Shown here: positions 7,494 to 14,938 of the stretch, piece after piece
Layout of the letters: every line of letters begins with the position of its first letter
Numbering within the stretch: position 1 is the first letter of the stretch
Origin: Pseudomonadota bacterium
GTDB lineage: Bacteria; Pseudomonadota; Alphaproteobacteria; Acetobacterales; Acetobacteraceae
Assembly (NCBI GenBank): GCA_021815825.1
Contig: JAKAZO010000025.1
Coordinates: 1-36,374 of the forward strand
Length of the DNA: 36,374 bases
Direction of reading: 5' to 3'
The notes under the pieces: generated by a model
Database searches by the model: none
Seen by the model: only the letters and a program-made list of their open reading frames with translations
Told to the model about the DNA's origin: nothing
Position numbers and translations under genes: made by a program

Positions 7494-7512
7494 CGGTGCG
7501 CCGGCGTCGCGC

Positions 7513-8400
7513 TCAATCGTCCGGCCAGAGCCACGCTGCACCCCGGACCCCGGAGCTGTCCCCATGGACAGCGCGCCGGATCTCGGTCCGGCCAAGCCGA
7601 CAGAATTGGAACTGGCGCATCAACTCCGGGGTATCCTTGTAGAGGTGCGCCATATTGGAAAGCCCGCCGCCGAGAACGATCACGTCCGGGTCCAAAATAT
7701 TGACGATTTCCGCCAGCGCGCGGGCGAAGTTGCCAGTATGGCGCCGCAACGCGGCTTGCGCGCGCGGGTCGCCGGCCGCCGCCCGCGCAGGGATGGTGCT
7801 GGCGTCGTGGGCCGCGGGGCCATCGCACGCCTGCGCGAGAGCAACGCCGGAGAGCACCGTCTCGATGCACCCACGCCGGCCGCACCAGCAGGCTTTGCCA
7901 GGAAGGTCGGCTGGGTCCTCGAACGGAAAGCGATTATGGCCCCATTCCCCGGCGAGGCCGTTGGCGCCGAGGATCGGCCGGGCATCGACGACCACGCCGC
8001 CACCGACGCCGGTGCCGAGAATCACGCCGAACACCACGCGCGCCCCGCGCCCGGCGCCGTCCGTCGCCTCGCTGAGGGCGAAGCAGACGGCATCGTTGGC
8101 GACGCGCACCGGGCGCCCGAGCGCCGCGGCCAGATCGCGGTCGATTGCGTGGCCGTTGAGCGCGGTTCCGTCCCGGACATGCCAGTTGGCGGGGTCGACG
8201 CGGCCCGGGAAGCCGACACCGACGCTCGCCGCATGCCCCGTGACGGCCTCGGCAGCCTGAACCAGGCCGGCGATCGCCTCCAGAACCGCCCCGTAACTCG
8301 TCGGCATGGCGGCGCGGCGGCGGAACACGATGGCACCGTCGGACGCCAGCACCGCGATCTCGATCTTGGTGCCGCCGATATCGATCCCGATCCGGTTCAT
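7513..8400 (-). CDS. ROK family sugar kinase (fructokinase/N-acetylhexosamine kinase type)
   Basis: A 295-residue cytoplasmic kinase of the ROK family without an N-terminal HTH, so an enzyme rather than a repressor. The phosphate-binding loop 'IGIDIGGTKIEIAVL' is at residues 4-18, 'GVGFPG' at about 61-66, and 'GVILGTGVGGGVV' at about 124-136. The zinc-binding ROK signature 'CWCGRRGCIE' is complete (about 170-179), as is 'VIVLGGGLSN'. Substrate specificity (fructose, glucose, N-acetylglucosamine or N-acetylmannosamine) cannot be decided. The ATG overlaps the stop of the ureidoglycolate lyase gene by four bases (ATGA type), so translation is probably coupled. A link between a sugar kinase and ureide breakdown is not obvious. 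Confidence 0.93.
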   Translation of the reverse strand: MNRIGIDIGGTKIEIAVLASDGAIVFRRRAAMPTSYGAVLEAIAGLVQAAEAVTGHAASVGVGFPGRVDPANWHVRDGTALNGHAIDRDLAAALGRPVRVANDAVCFALSEATDGAGRGARVVFGVILGTGVGGGVVVDARPILGANGLAGEWGHNRFPFEDPADLPGKACWCGRRGCIETVLSGVALAQACDGPAAHDASTIPARAAAGDPRAQAALRRHTGNFARALAEIVNILDPDVIVLGGGLSNMAHLYKDTPELMRQFQFCRLGRTEIRRAVHGDSSGVRGAAWLWPDD

Positions 8401-8867
8401 GGGCCGAGGACGCGCACGGGGACAGACAGAGTGAAGAACTCGGTGTCCGCGTCGTCACCCGCGCGGAAGGTGAGGATCGCGAAAAGCCCGTCGCGCTCGA
8501 GCGCGGTACCGGGGTGGTGCCAGACATTGGCCCGATAGGTCACGCTCTGATCGGATGCGGCGACGAAACCGCGGGCCCGGCTCATGTCCGGCCTGCCACC
8601 GGCGTCCGCCGGCGCGACCAGGACGAGATAGGCAGCCGCGTCAATTGGCACGAAGCTCTGCGAGGACGTCGCATGCCGCTCCATCAGGGTCGCGTCCATT
8701 GGTAGCGGCTTCATCGCCAACGTCGCAAAATCGAGATGCGGACGGGCCGGAGCGCGCAAATTCTGCAACTCATCGACAAGCCCGAACCGCATCCGGCCGC
8801 GCGCCAGCGGGGCAACGGTGCCGAACGGGGCGAAATCCCCTTCCGTGAGCGGGACCAGATTGATCAT
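8397..8867 (-). CDS. allA: Ureidoglycolate lyase family protein (AllA-like)
   Basis: A 156-residue protein of the AllA family, which splits ureidoglycolate into glyoxylate and urea at the end of allantoin (purine) catabolism. The cupin-like fold shows the family blocks 'LTEGDFAPFGTV' (7-18), 'MERHATSSQSFVPI' (about 61-74), 'LVLVAPA' and 'FVAASDQSVTYRANVWHHPGTAL'. The last two include the active-site region. The length is normal. It is first in a two-gene leftward unit with the ROK kinase, overlapping it by four bases. No allantoinase, allantoicase or transporter gene is nearby, so the physiological role is unproved. The gene symbol reflects family membership. Confidence 0.88.
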   Translation of the reverse strand: MINLVPLTEGDFAPFGTVAPLARGRMRFGLVDELQNLRAPARPHLDFATLAMKPLPMDATLMERHATSSQSFVPIDAAAYLVLVAPADAGGRPDMSRARGFVAASDQSVTYRANVWHHPGTALERDGLFAILTFRAGDDADTEFFTLSVPVRVLGP

Positions 8868-8973
8868 GGCAGGACTCCGAGCCGGTTAACCGGGCGGAGT
8901 ATGCCACGAAACCCCGCACGCTCCCCATACTGGACACCAACCCGGCCGCTGCTCCAGCCCTTTTAGCCCCAGT

Positions 8974-9014
8974 GCCCGTCTGCGGGTGCCCGTCTGCGGG
9001 TGCCGTCTGCGGGC
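8974..9014 (-). repeat. 14-bp tandem repeat, nearly three copies, each a small hairpin
   Basis: The unit GCCCGTCTGCGGGT occurs at 8974-8987 and 8988-9001, with a 13-base third copy at 9002-9014. Each unit contains the self-complementary core CCCG-TCTG-CGGG. The array begins 14 bases after the Hint gene's stop on the minus strand, so it could act as a serial hairpin terminator or RNA stabiliser. Copy number may vary between strains. Confidence 0.6.
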
Positions 9015-9028
9015 GTCTAAGCGGCGGG

Positions 9029-10864
9029 CTAAGCGCTGAGACGCCGCGCCGGCCGTGCAGCGGGCCGTGCCCAATAGAGCCCACTCGCCGCGAGGACAAT
9101 CTCGAGGGCGTAGGCCCCGGTCAGGAGCGGGCGCGGCAACAGCGCCTCGCCATTCGTCCAGCGCGAGATGTGCCCATCCTCATCGCGCTCGACGCCGTAG
9201 AACCCAGTCCCGAGCGCCGGGTCATCGAGCATGATCGCCGACGCGCCGCGCCTCGTGTAGCGCGTGATCCGGTCGACCCGCACGCCGAGCCGCCGCATGT
9301 CCTCGTCCGTCGCCCACACGCCGCCCGGCGTCCATACCCTGGACTGCACATACACATCGCTGTCCCCGGGCGGGAGTTCGAACCAAAACCGCATGCCATC
9401 CGATTCAACCGGCAGCAGCAGCCGCTGCCCGACACGCAGACGCAGCTCCGGTGTCTCCTCCAGGCGGAAGTTCGAGGCCTCAATATCGGCAATGAGCCGG
9501 GCCCGGATGGCGGCAACGATCGGACCGGATTCCACGACCGGATAGCACGCTGCCGCCGCCTTGGACCCTCGGCCGATATCGCCATGGAGCGCGACGATGT
9601 TGCCGTCGTTCATGAACTGATGCCGGTTGCCGGTATCGAGATAGCTCTCGGCCGGCATACCCTCCGCGATCAGGACATCGTGTTCCTCGAGCTCGACATG
9701 GAAATACGTAACCGAGCCAATGCCCCTGTCCTGAACGATGGTCACACCGTTCACCAGCTTCTCGACGTCGACCAGCACGCCATCGAGAAAAAGCGCGTGG
9801 CCGGGCGATAGCACCAGCGTGCGCGCTGGCCGGCCGGGTCCGAACGTGTGCGGTGCGATGCGGATGGGCCGAACCGCCTCCGGTCGCGCATGGTGCCTGA
9901 AGTCCAGATGCGTATGGCCAATCCAGACCACCGGCCGCACCTTGCCCGCGTGCGTCACCACCAGGTCGCCTTCACGCAGCGCTTCGACCGGGACTTCACC
10001 ATCCGGGGTCGCAATCCGCGTGCCGGATGCGAAGCACGGCATCGAAATCTCGAGAGCGCCCGCGAAGGGACTGGAACCTGGCGCCGCACTGAGCTGGAAA
10101 TTCGCTGCGGTATAATTGCCGCGGAAGTTGAAAGCGCCAATGGGCGCGCCGGCGGAATATAGGACCAGATGACCCTGCGCCGAGGTCCCCTGGTAGGTGA
10201 AGCTGTCGCCCGCCGAATACTGGAAGCCCGTCAGGATGATCGACGACCCCGCCGAATAACCAACGATCGGCGCGTTGAATTTCAGAATCGACGCGACTTC
10301 GAGCGTGCCCAAACCACCGAGAAAGTCGAACGTCTCGCCGCCGGTAATCGGCTGGGACGACGTCACGTCCAGTGTCCCGCCCGCACCGATCTCAAGCTTG
10401 CCGAAATCGTTGGTCAACTCGCCAGCGAGAATGAGATCAGCGCTCCCATTCCCGCCGACCACGATCGTCGCCGCATTATCGACCGTTCCTGCCAAGGTCA
10501 GGGTGCCGCCTGCCAACTCGAACGCCACCGGCCCCGGCGTGCCGGACGGATTATAGATCGATCCGACCGTCAGAGCACCGGAAAGGCTGAGATTGCCACC
10601 GTTGGTGACGATCAGTTCCCCCGACTGCACCATCAAGCTCACCAGCGATGATGACGAGAGCGAGGCGACGCTGTTCGCCAACGGCTTGCTGTCGGTGAAC
10701 GGGTCGTAGGTCACCGTGATGAAGGTCGCGTTGCCACTCTGCAGCGACACGATGTTGCTCGCAGTGGGACTGTAACCAATCGACCAGTCTGCTCCGTTGA
10801 ACCAGTCGCCGTCGCCGCCAGTCCAGGTGTCGGTCGTCTGCGAGGTCTGCGCCATGGCATTCAT
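9029..10864 (-). CDS. Hint-domain protein with N-terminal beta-helix-like region
   Basis: A 611-residue protein in three parts. Residues 10-270 are Gly/Ser/Thr-rich with strand-turn repeats and the opening 'TWTGGDGDWFNGADWS', as in secreted beta-helix proteins. Residues 275-414 form a Hint_2 domain, starting at Cys277 ('PCFASGTRIATPDGEVPVEALREGD') with the conserved 'LVLSPGHALFLDGVLV' (His356) and 'HDVLIAEGMPAESYLD'. The remaining 200 residues are unrecognised but contain 'TGFYGVERDEDG'. Hint domains of hedgehog and intein type self-cleave; whether this one does is unknown. No Sec signal peptide is visible. ATG 10864 is next to a weak GAAAG; the ATG three codons later (10855) has better spacing to it. 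The next two genes upstream encode beta-solenoid proteins on the same strand. Confidence 0.86.
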   Translation of the reverse strand: MNAMAQTSQTTDTWTGGDGDWFNGADWSIGYSPTASNIVSLQSGNATFITVTYDPFTDSKPLANSVASLSSSSLVSLMVQSGELIVTNGGNLSLSGALTVGSIYNPSGTPGPVAFELAGGTLTLAGTVDNAATIVVGGNGSADLILAGELTNDFGKLEIGAGGTLDVTSSQPITGGETFDFLGGLGTLEVASILKFNAPIVGYSAGSSIILTGFQYSAGDSFTYQGTSAQGHLVLYSAGAPIGAFNFRGNYTAANFQLSAAPGSSPFAGALEISMPCFASGTRIATPDGEVPVEALREGDLVVTHAGKVRPVVWIGHTHLDFRHHARPEAVRPIRIAPHTFGPGRPARTLVLSPGHALFLDGVLVDVEKLVNGVTIVQDRGIGSVTYFHVELEEHDVLIAEGMPAESYLDTGNRHQFMNDGNIVALHGDIGRGSKAAAACYPVVESGPIVAAIRARLIADIEASNFRLEETPELRLRVGQRLLLPVESDGMRFWFELPPGDSDVYVQSRVWTPGGVWATDEDMRRLGVRVDRITRYTRRGASAIMLDDPALGTGFYGVERDEDGHISRWTNGEALLPRPLLTGAYALEIVLAASGLYWARPAARPARRLSA

Positions 10865-10940
10865 CTTTCGCGAAGAAAGGGATTGGGCTCTGGCCGCTGG
10901 TGCGCCCCACGCTGCACCGCGCGTGCATTGCGTAACAGCA

Positions 10941-10969
10941 ACGCTATCCAACTTAGCTTATTGGGTCAA
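10941..10969 (-). promoter_or_regulatory. Candidate sigma-70 promoter of Hint gene
   Basis: On the minus strand TTGACC (10969-10964) is followed after 17 bases by TAGCGT (10946-10941). The -35 box is good and the -10 box weak. A start near 10934 would give a leader of about 70 bases. The in-frame TTG at 10951 lies inside this promoter, which supports the downstream ATG as the real start. Confidence 0.4.
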
Positions 10970-11143
10970 CGAAATTCCGACTACAACCACGGCTCGTTTG
11001 ACCGCCGCGTGTTCCTCCCTGCGCCTGTCACATCGACCCCCAGTTGTGCCAGTTTCTGACTCACACCATGCGCTCTCCCTCGGCGCAGCCAAGGCGACCG
11101 GCCGTCAGCCCGACCGCGATCCCCGATCTCCCGACCCGATCAT

Positions 11144-11160
11144 TGGCCCCTTCGGAGCCA
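11144..11160 (-). terminator. Short hairpin after beta-solenoid gene A
   Basis: On the minus strand TGGCTCC pairs with GGGGCCA (one G-U pair) across a GAA loop, 11 bases after the stop at 11172. No U-tract follows, so intrinsic termination is uncertain. Confidence 0.35.
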
Positions 11161-11171
11161 CTCCGTGCTAG

Positions 11172-12476
11172 TCACGTGATAGAAAGATGCGTGAGCGCAG
11201 GCATTGCATGGTCGCCAGCGAACAGGATCTGCCCGCCGTTCACCGGCAGCACGAGCCCCGCACTGGTCATCCGCAATGCCGCCTGAACCGCGCCCGGGCT
11301 TGTGTAGAGAGAATGGTCAACGGTCAGAATGCCGGTCGGATCGGCTTGAAACCCATTCACGACCAGATCCGGGTTGCCGACCGACGCTCCGACCACGAGA
11401 TCGAGTCCACCCGCCGACGCATTGTCGTTGATGACCCCGGCCGCGCCGTGAGCGAGGAACACCATGTTTCCGGTCCCATTCAGATTGACCGTCGACGTCA
11501 GCGTGGTCGCATCGAGCGTGATCGTATCTCCACTCGGAGCTCCGGCAAGGCCGAGTTGAAGCTGCGCCGCCCCGCCCACGGTGATCTGGTTGTTTGCGCC
11601 GTAGGCCGTGATCTGGACACTTCCCACAGTTCCGCCACCGCCGACGGCAAAGACATTGCCGTTGCCATTGTCGATGATGCTGTCATTCCCGGCGCCAAGC
11701 CGGTAGACGTCGCCGCCCAAGCCCCCTGAAATCGCGGTGCTTTCGTCGCCGCCCGTGACAACGTTGCCTGTGCCGGCGAGCGCGATGGTATTCGCGACAG
11801 TGTTGTTCGCCGCCGCACCAGCGCCTAGCGTCACGCGGTCCGAGCCGCCCCCGGAAAAGACGATCGTGTTCGAGTTTGTGCCTGTGTAGATGCTGTTGCC
11901 ATAGCCACCGGTGCTCACCGCGTTCACGCCGTTGCCGATCGAGATCGCGAGGTCCCCACTACCACCGGTAATGGTGAAGTTCTCATCTCCTCCCGATACG
12001 CGATTGTTTGTGCCGCTGACTACGACCGTCGACGCGTAGCCGGAGCCGGTCCCGCTGGCGCCGACGGCCGCAACGCCATCGCCGGCACCGAGGGTGATGA
12101 CGTTCGTCGCGTCGCCATTGACCGAGACCGCGTTTGCGAAGCCGGCAAAGGTGATGACGTTGGTGCCCCCGGAATTGTCGATCGCCACCAGGTTCTGGCT
12201 GGCACCACCGCTGATTGCGACGTAGCCGTTCACGATCGGCGCTGCGGACAACACGGCATCGTCGCTACCGCCGTTGAGGTAGATCTGCTCGTTGACCCCC
12301 GTAGCGGCCCCAAGGACAACCGTGTCGTAGCCGCTGCCATAAAGGTTGATCGTGTCGCCGGCCCCGCCCGCGAAGAAGGTATTGTGAAATGCGAAGAGAT
12401 TGACGATGTCGGCGCCGAGCCCGGCGCCGGTCAAGGTCGAGAATCCGGACGGATCGCCGTTGATCACGGTCGCCAT
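11172..12476 (-). CDS. Beta-solenoid repeat protein A (RTX-like), paralogue of next gene
   Basis: A 434-residue Gly/Asn/Thr/Val-rich protein of unknown function. It opens 'MATVINGDPSGFSTLTGAG' and consists of short strand-turn units of the form (N)-(T/A)-(I/V)-x-(L/V)-(G/S)-x-G, predicting a parallel beta-roll or beta-helix. An RTX-like stretch 'SGGLGGDVYRLGAGNDSI' resembles calcium-binding nonapeptides. The final 50 residues ('GAVQAALRMTSAGLVLPV', then 'GGQILFAGDH') are shared closely with the paralogue and look like a conserved C-terminal cap or secretion signal. There is no Sec signal peptide. A type I exporter would be the natural route, but none is in the window. The start has GAGGG nine bases upstream. 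It lies 126 bp downstream of gene B and upstream of the Hint gene. Confidence 0.8.
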   Translation of the reverse strand: MATVINGDPSGFSTLTGAGLGADIVNLFAFHNTFFAGGAGDTINLYGSGYDTVVLGAATGVNEQIYLNGGSDDAVLSAAPIVNGYVAISGGASQNLVAIDNSGGTNVITFAGFANAVSVNGDATNVITLGAGDGVAAVGASGTGSGYASTVVVSGTNNRVSGGDENFTITGGSGDLAISIGNGVNAVSTGGYGNSIYTGTNSNTIVFSGGGSDRVTLGAGAAANNTVANTIALAGTGNVVTGGDESTAISGGLGGDVYRLGAGNDSIIDNGNGNVFAVGGGGTVGSVQITAYGANNQITVGGAAQLQLGLAGAPSGDTITLDATTLTSTVNLNGTGNMVFLAHGAAGVINDNASAGGLDLVVGASVGNPDLVVNGFQADPTGILTVDHSLYTSPGAVQAALRMTSAGLVLPVNGGQILFAGDHAMPALTHLSIT

Positions 12477-12550
12477 CTGCAGCGCCCTCTCTGACCGAAC
12501 GCGGCGTTCGCCCGCCTGCTGGGAAGACGCCGGGCTCTGTTGCTATCCGC

Positions 12551-12592
12551 AAAGGAAGGCGGCCCGCCTGGATACCAGGCAGACCGCCCTTT
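12551..12592 (-). terminator. Terminator-like hairpin after beta-solenoid gene B
   Basis: On the minus strand GGCGG-TCT-GCCTGG pairs with CCAGGC-GGG-CCGCC around a TAT loop. It is preceded by AAGG and followed by TTCCTTT. The stem lies just after the stop at 12603 and before the start of gene A, so it should separate the two transcripts at least partly. Confidence 0.65.
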
Positions 12593-12602
12593 CGCGGCAG
12601 GT

Positions 12603-14021
12603 TCAGGTGATCTGGATGTTGGCGGGGATGACGTGATCGCCAGCAAATAGGATCTGCCCTGCCCCCACCGGCAGCACGAGACCGGCATTCGTGTTGGTGA
12701 AGGCCGCCTGCACGGCCCCGACGCTACCGTAGATGGCGTGATTGACATCGAGCACACCGGTGAGGTCGTTCTCGAAGCCGTTCACGGTGATGTGCGGAGC
12801 TCCTGCCGTCGCCAGGATGTCGAGCGTGAGCCCACCACCGGTCGCGCTATCGTTGATGGTGCCGCCAGCGCCGTTGGTCAGCATCACCATGTTGTTCGAG
12901 CCGGGCAGATCTAGCGTCGAGCCGATGTTGGTCGCGTTGAGCGTGATCGTGTCGTTGGTCGCGGTATTGGCAGCCCCGACCGAAACAGAGGCAGTTCCGC
13001 CTACGGTGATCGCATTGTTGTTGCCGTGGGCGGTCAGCGACACGGAACCGAGCGTGCTGCCGGCACCGGCGCTGATGGTGTCGTTGTTGCCGTTGGCCGT
13101 AATGGAGTCCGACCCGTTCCCAACGGTGATCGTGTTGGCATTGCCATTGGCGACGACGGTGTCGGTGCCGCTGCCAAGGGTGATGCTGGCATGGTCGCCA
13201 GTGTCGGTCACACTGTCGGTGCCGTTGCCGAGCATGTAGGTGTCACTGCCCGTGCCGCCGGAGGCGGTCGTGCTCTCGTCGCCGCCGGTCACCAGGTTGT
13301 TCGTGCCGGCCAGATTGACGGTGTCGAGCACGAGCGGGTTGGCCGGCGCCCCGGGAGCGATATGGACGGTGTTGTTGCTGCCGGCCGTGAAGGTGATGGT
13401 GTTGGTGTTGTTGCCAACCGTGATCACGTTGCCGGCGCCGGCCGTGGTGACCGTGTTCACGCCATTGCCGATGCCGACGATATCCTGGCCGGTGCCACCG
13501 GAGATATTGAAGTTCGCGTCCTGCCCGCCGTTCTGCCCGATCACGCGGTTCTGGCTGCCGCCGAGCACCACGGTCGTGTTCCAACCGGCATCCGAGGTTC
13601 CGCCGCCGTCGATGATGACGGTGCCGACGCCCATGCCGGTGGAGACCGTGTTGGTCGCGTTGCCGTTCAGGTCAACACTGTTATCGACGCCGCCGACGGT
13701 GACGAGGTTGAGACCGCTGGCGTTGACGACATTCACCGTGTTGCCGCCTCCGCCGCCGGTGACGTTGAAGGTGCTGTTGGACATGCCGACACCGTTGATG
13801 GTGTCATAGACGCTGCCGTCCAGATTGATCTGGTCGGTCACGCCGGTGCCGACCATGTTGAGGGTATCGAAGCCGCCGGTCCAGACATTGACCGTGTCGC
13901 TGGCGCCGAAGCTGTTGAACGTGTTGAAGAACCCGAACAGGTTGATGATGTCGGTGAAGCCTGCGCCAAGGCCGTCTACGGTGGAAAATCCGTAGGGATT
14001 TCCGTTGATGATGGTCGGCAT
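12603..14021 (-). CDS. Beta-solenoid repeat protein B (RTX-like), paralogue of gene A
   Basis: A 472-residue protein with the same architecture as gene A. The N-terminal signature is 'MPTIINGNPYGFSTVDGLGAG', followed by dense repeats such as 'NTVTTAGAGNVITVGNNTNT' (about 189-208). An RTX-like segment 'SGGTGSDTYMLGNGTDSVTD' spans about 254-273, and the conserved C terminus includes 'GQILFAGDHVIPANIQIT'. It is richer in Asn than gene A, forming an Asn-ladder-like pattern. Shared blocks ('VTGGDEST', 'GSVSLTAHGNNNAITVGG') show that A and B arose by duplication and then diverged. The start is preceded by GGGAGA. It is the first gene of the leftward block after a 917-bp gene-free, lower-GC stretch. 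Extracellular matrix, adhesin or surface-layer roles are possible; none is shown. Confidence 0.8.
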   Translation of the reverse strand: MPTIINGNPYGFSTVDGLGAGFTDIINLFGFFNTFNSFGASDTVNVWTGGFDTLNMVGTGVTDQINLDGSVYDTINGVGMSNSTFNVTGGGGGNTVNVVNASGLNLVTVGGVDNSVDLNGNATNTVSTGMGVGTVIIDGGGTSDAGWNTTVVLGGSQNRVIGQNGGQDANFNISGGTGQDIVGIGNGVNTVTTAGAGNVITVGNNTNTITFTAGSNNTVHIAPGAPANPLVLDTVNLAGTNNLVTGGDESTTASGGTGSDTYMLGNGTDSVTDTGDHASITLGSGTDTVVANGNANTITVGNGSDSITANGNNDTISAGAGSTLGSVSLTAHGNNNAITVGGTASVSVGAANTATNDTITLNATNIGSTLDLPGSNNMVMLTNGAGGTINDSATGGGLTLDILATAGAPHITVNGFENDLTGVLDVNHAIYGSVGAVQAAFTNTNAGLVLPVGAGQILFAGDHVIPANIQIT

Positions 14022-14938
14022 TCTCTGTCTCCCGTTCCTATCATTGCGTAGTCATCAAGACCAGACGTCCGACGTACCTCTCCCCATGGATCGGGACTTT
14101 CAGACTCCTCCGTCGGCGGGGATCGGCCGGGCCACATTCTTCGCCAATGTGCAAAGTCTGAGGCAATTACGGCCCCCGTATCGCCCACGCGAATTCGTGC
14201 CACATACAGTACAATTGGTCAATGGTACTTGCTGTTGAGCCCGAGTACTTTGCTGCGACCAGACGATGAGTCGAAAAGAAGTATGAGCACATTGCAATTG
14301 CGGTCTTGCAATAAACCACAACCAGCGGACGACTCCGGGAATCAGTTTCTCTGATTGCGATTGTTGCAGTGCAGAACTCAGAAAGCACGAAGATTCTGGC
14401 CACATTCTCGGCGAGCTAGAATTGTCCAACGCCGGCGCGGAGTCGTTCTGAATGAGCGATGTTTCAATATAGATTATCTGCAAATACGTCTCATGCGCCA
14501 CCTAAGCGATTGAGTGCGTGCCTGAATTCCTGCCGCCGTTGGAACTGATGCGACCTCGCCGCAATTACCCTGGAATTCGCACCGGACCCTGCTGCCGGCA
14601 ACGCCAGCCTGCATGGGCTCGTCACCACGCAGTTGAATGCGATGCGCCCCACGCAAGCCAGGCCCGCGGACTGTGTTCAAAATCCTGTGATTGAGTAACG
14701 AATGGCGGCGCCAGCCGCCCCGCGGGCGAGCCGCCTCCTGTTACAGCGACATCTGGTCCGATTGAGCCATTCCGGCTCGCGCCCATCGGAGATAAGCTGC
14801 TCTGGAGTTACATGTTTCTACAGCACGGCCCGACCTGATGATTCCATCAGGTCGGGCCGTGCTCCAACGAGCGGAGAGGCTTGCAGCGCCGTCGCGCCGA
14901 GCGCGCTGGTGCGGCACGGAGGCTGCAAGCGGCCGCGC
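14022..14938. other. 917-bp gene-free, lower-GC interval
   Basis: This is the longest stretch without a supportable gene. Several open frames exist, including a 133-codon minus-strand frame at 14100-14501, but none has a ribosome site, codon bias or composition like its neighbours. Bases about 14200-14500 are clearly richer in A/T. Near the right end lies a perfect 19-bp inverted repeat (14822-14863), then a 9-bp one (GCTTGCAGC/GCTGCAAGC, about 14879-14931). The left part should contain the promoter of beta-solenoid gene B. The rest may be the remains of a lost gene or a transferred segment. Confidence 0.5.
14822..14863. repeat. Perfect 19-bp inverted repeat with 4-base loop
   Basis: The arms at 14822-14840 and 14845-14863 are exact reverse complements around the loop ATTC. 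The arm starts AGCACGGCCC and ends CTGATG. It lies 76 bases past the acuI stop on the minus strand, so it may terminate acuI transcription. Neither side has a T-tract, and a perfect 19-bp stem is longer than a typical terminator. Confidence 0.75.

Larger units (their letters stand above)
10865..11171. other. Intergenic region between Hint gene and upstream beta-solenoid gene
   Basis: About 300 bp without a gene. Read on the minus strand it holds a hairpin after the upstream gene's stop and then a plausible sigma-70-type promoter for the Hint gene, both listed separately. This suggests the Hint gene has its own transcript rather than depending only on read-through. I see no further recognisable element. 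Confidence 0.45.

Noticed and set aside
11172-14021. CRISPR array or DNA satellite
   Set aside because: The repetitive look comes from repeated codons within two protein genes. Repeat units vary in length and sequence and have no spacer pattern.
13026-14051. Long plus-strand open frame opposite beta-solenoid gene B
   Set aside because: It is a shadow of the repeated GNGxNTI codons on the other strand. It has no ribosome site and no recognisable domain, while the minus-strand protein has clear structure and a paralogue.
14100-14501. 133-codon minus-strand frame in the low-GC interval
   Set aside because: No ribosome site, composition unlike the neighbouring genes, and no recognisable motif; the lower GC alone explains its length poorly but does not make it a gene.
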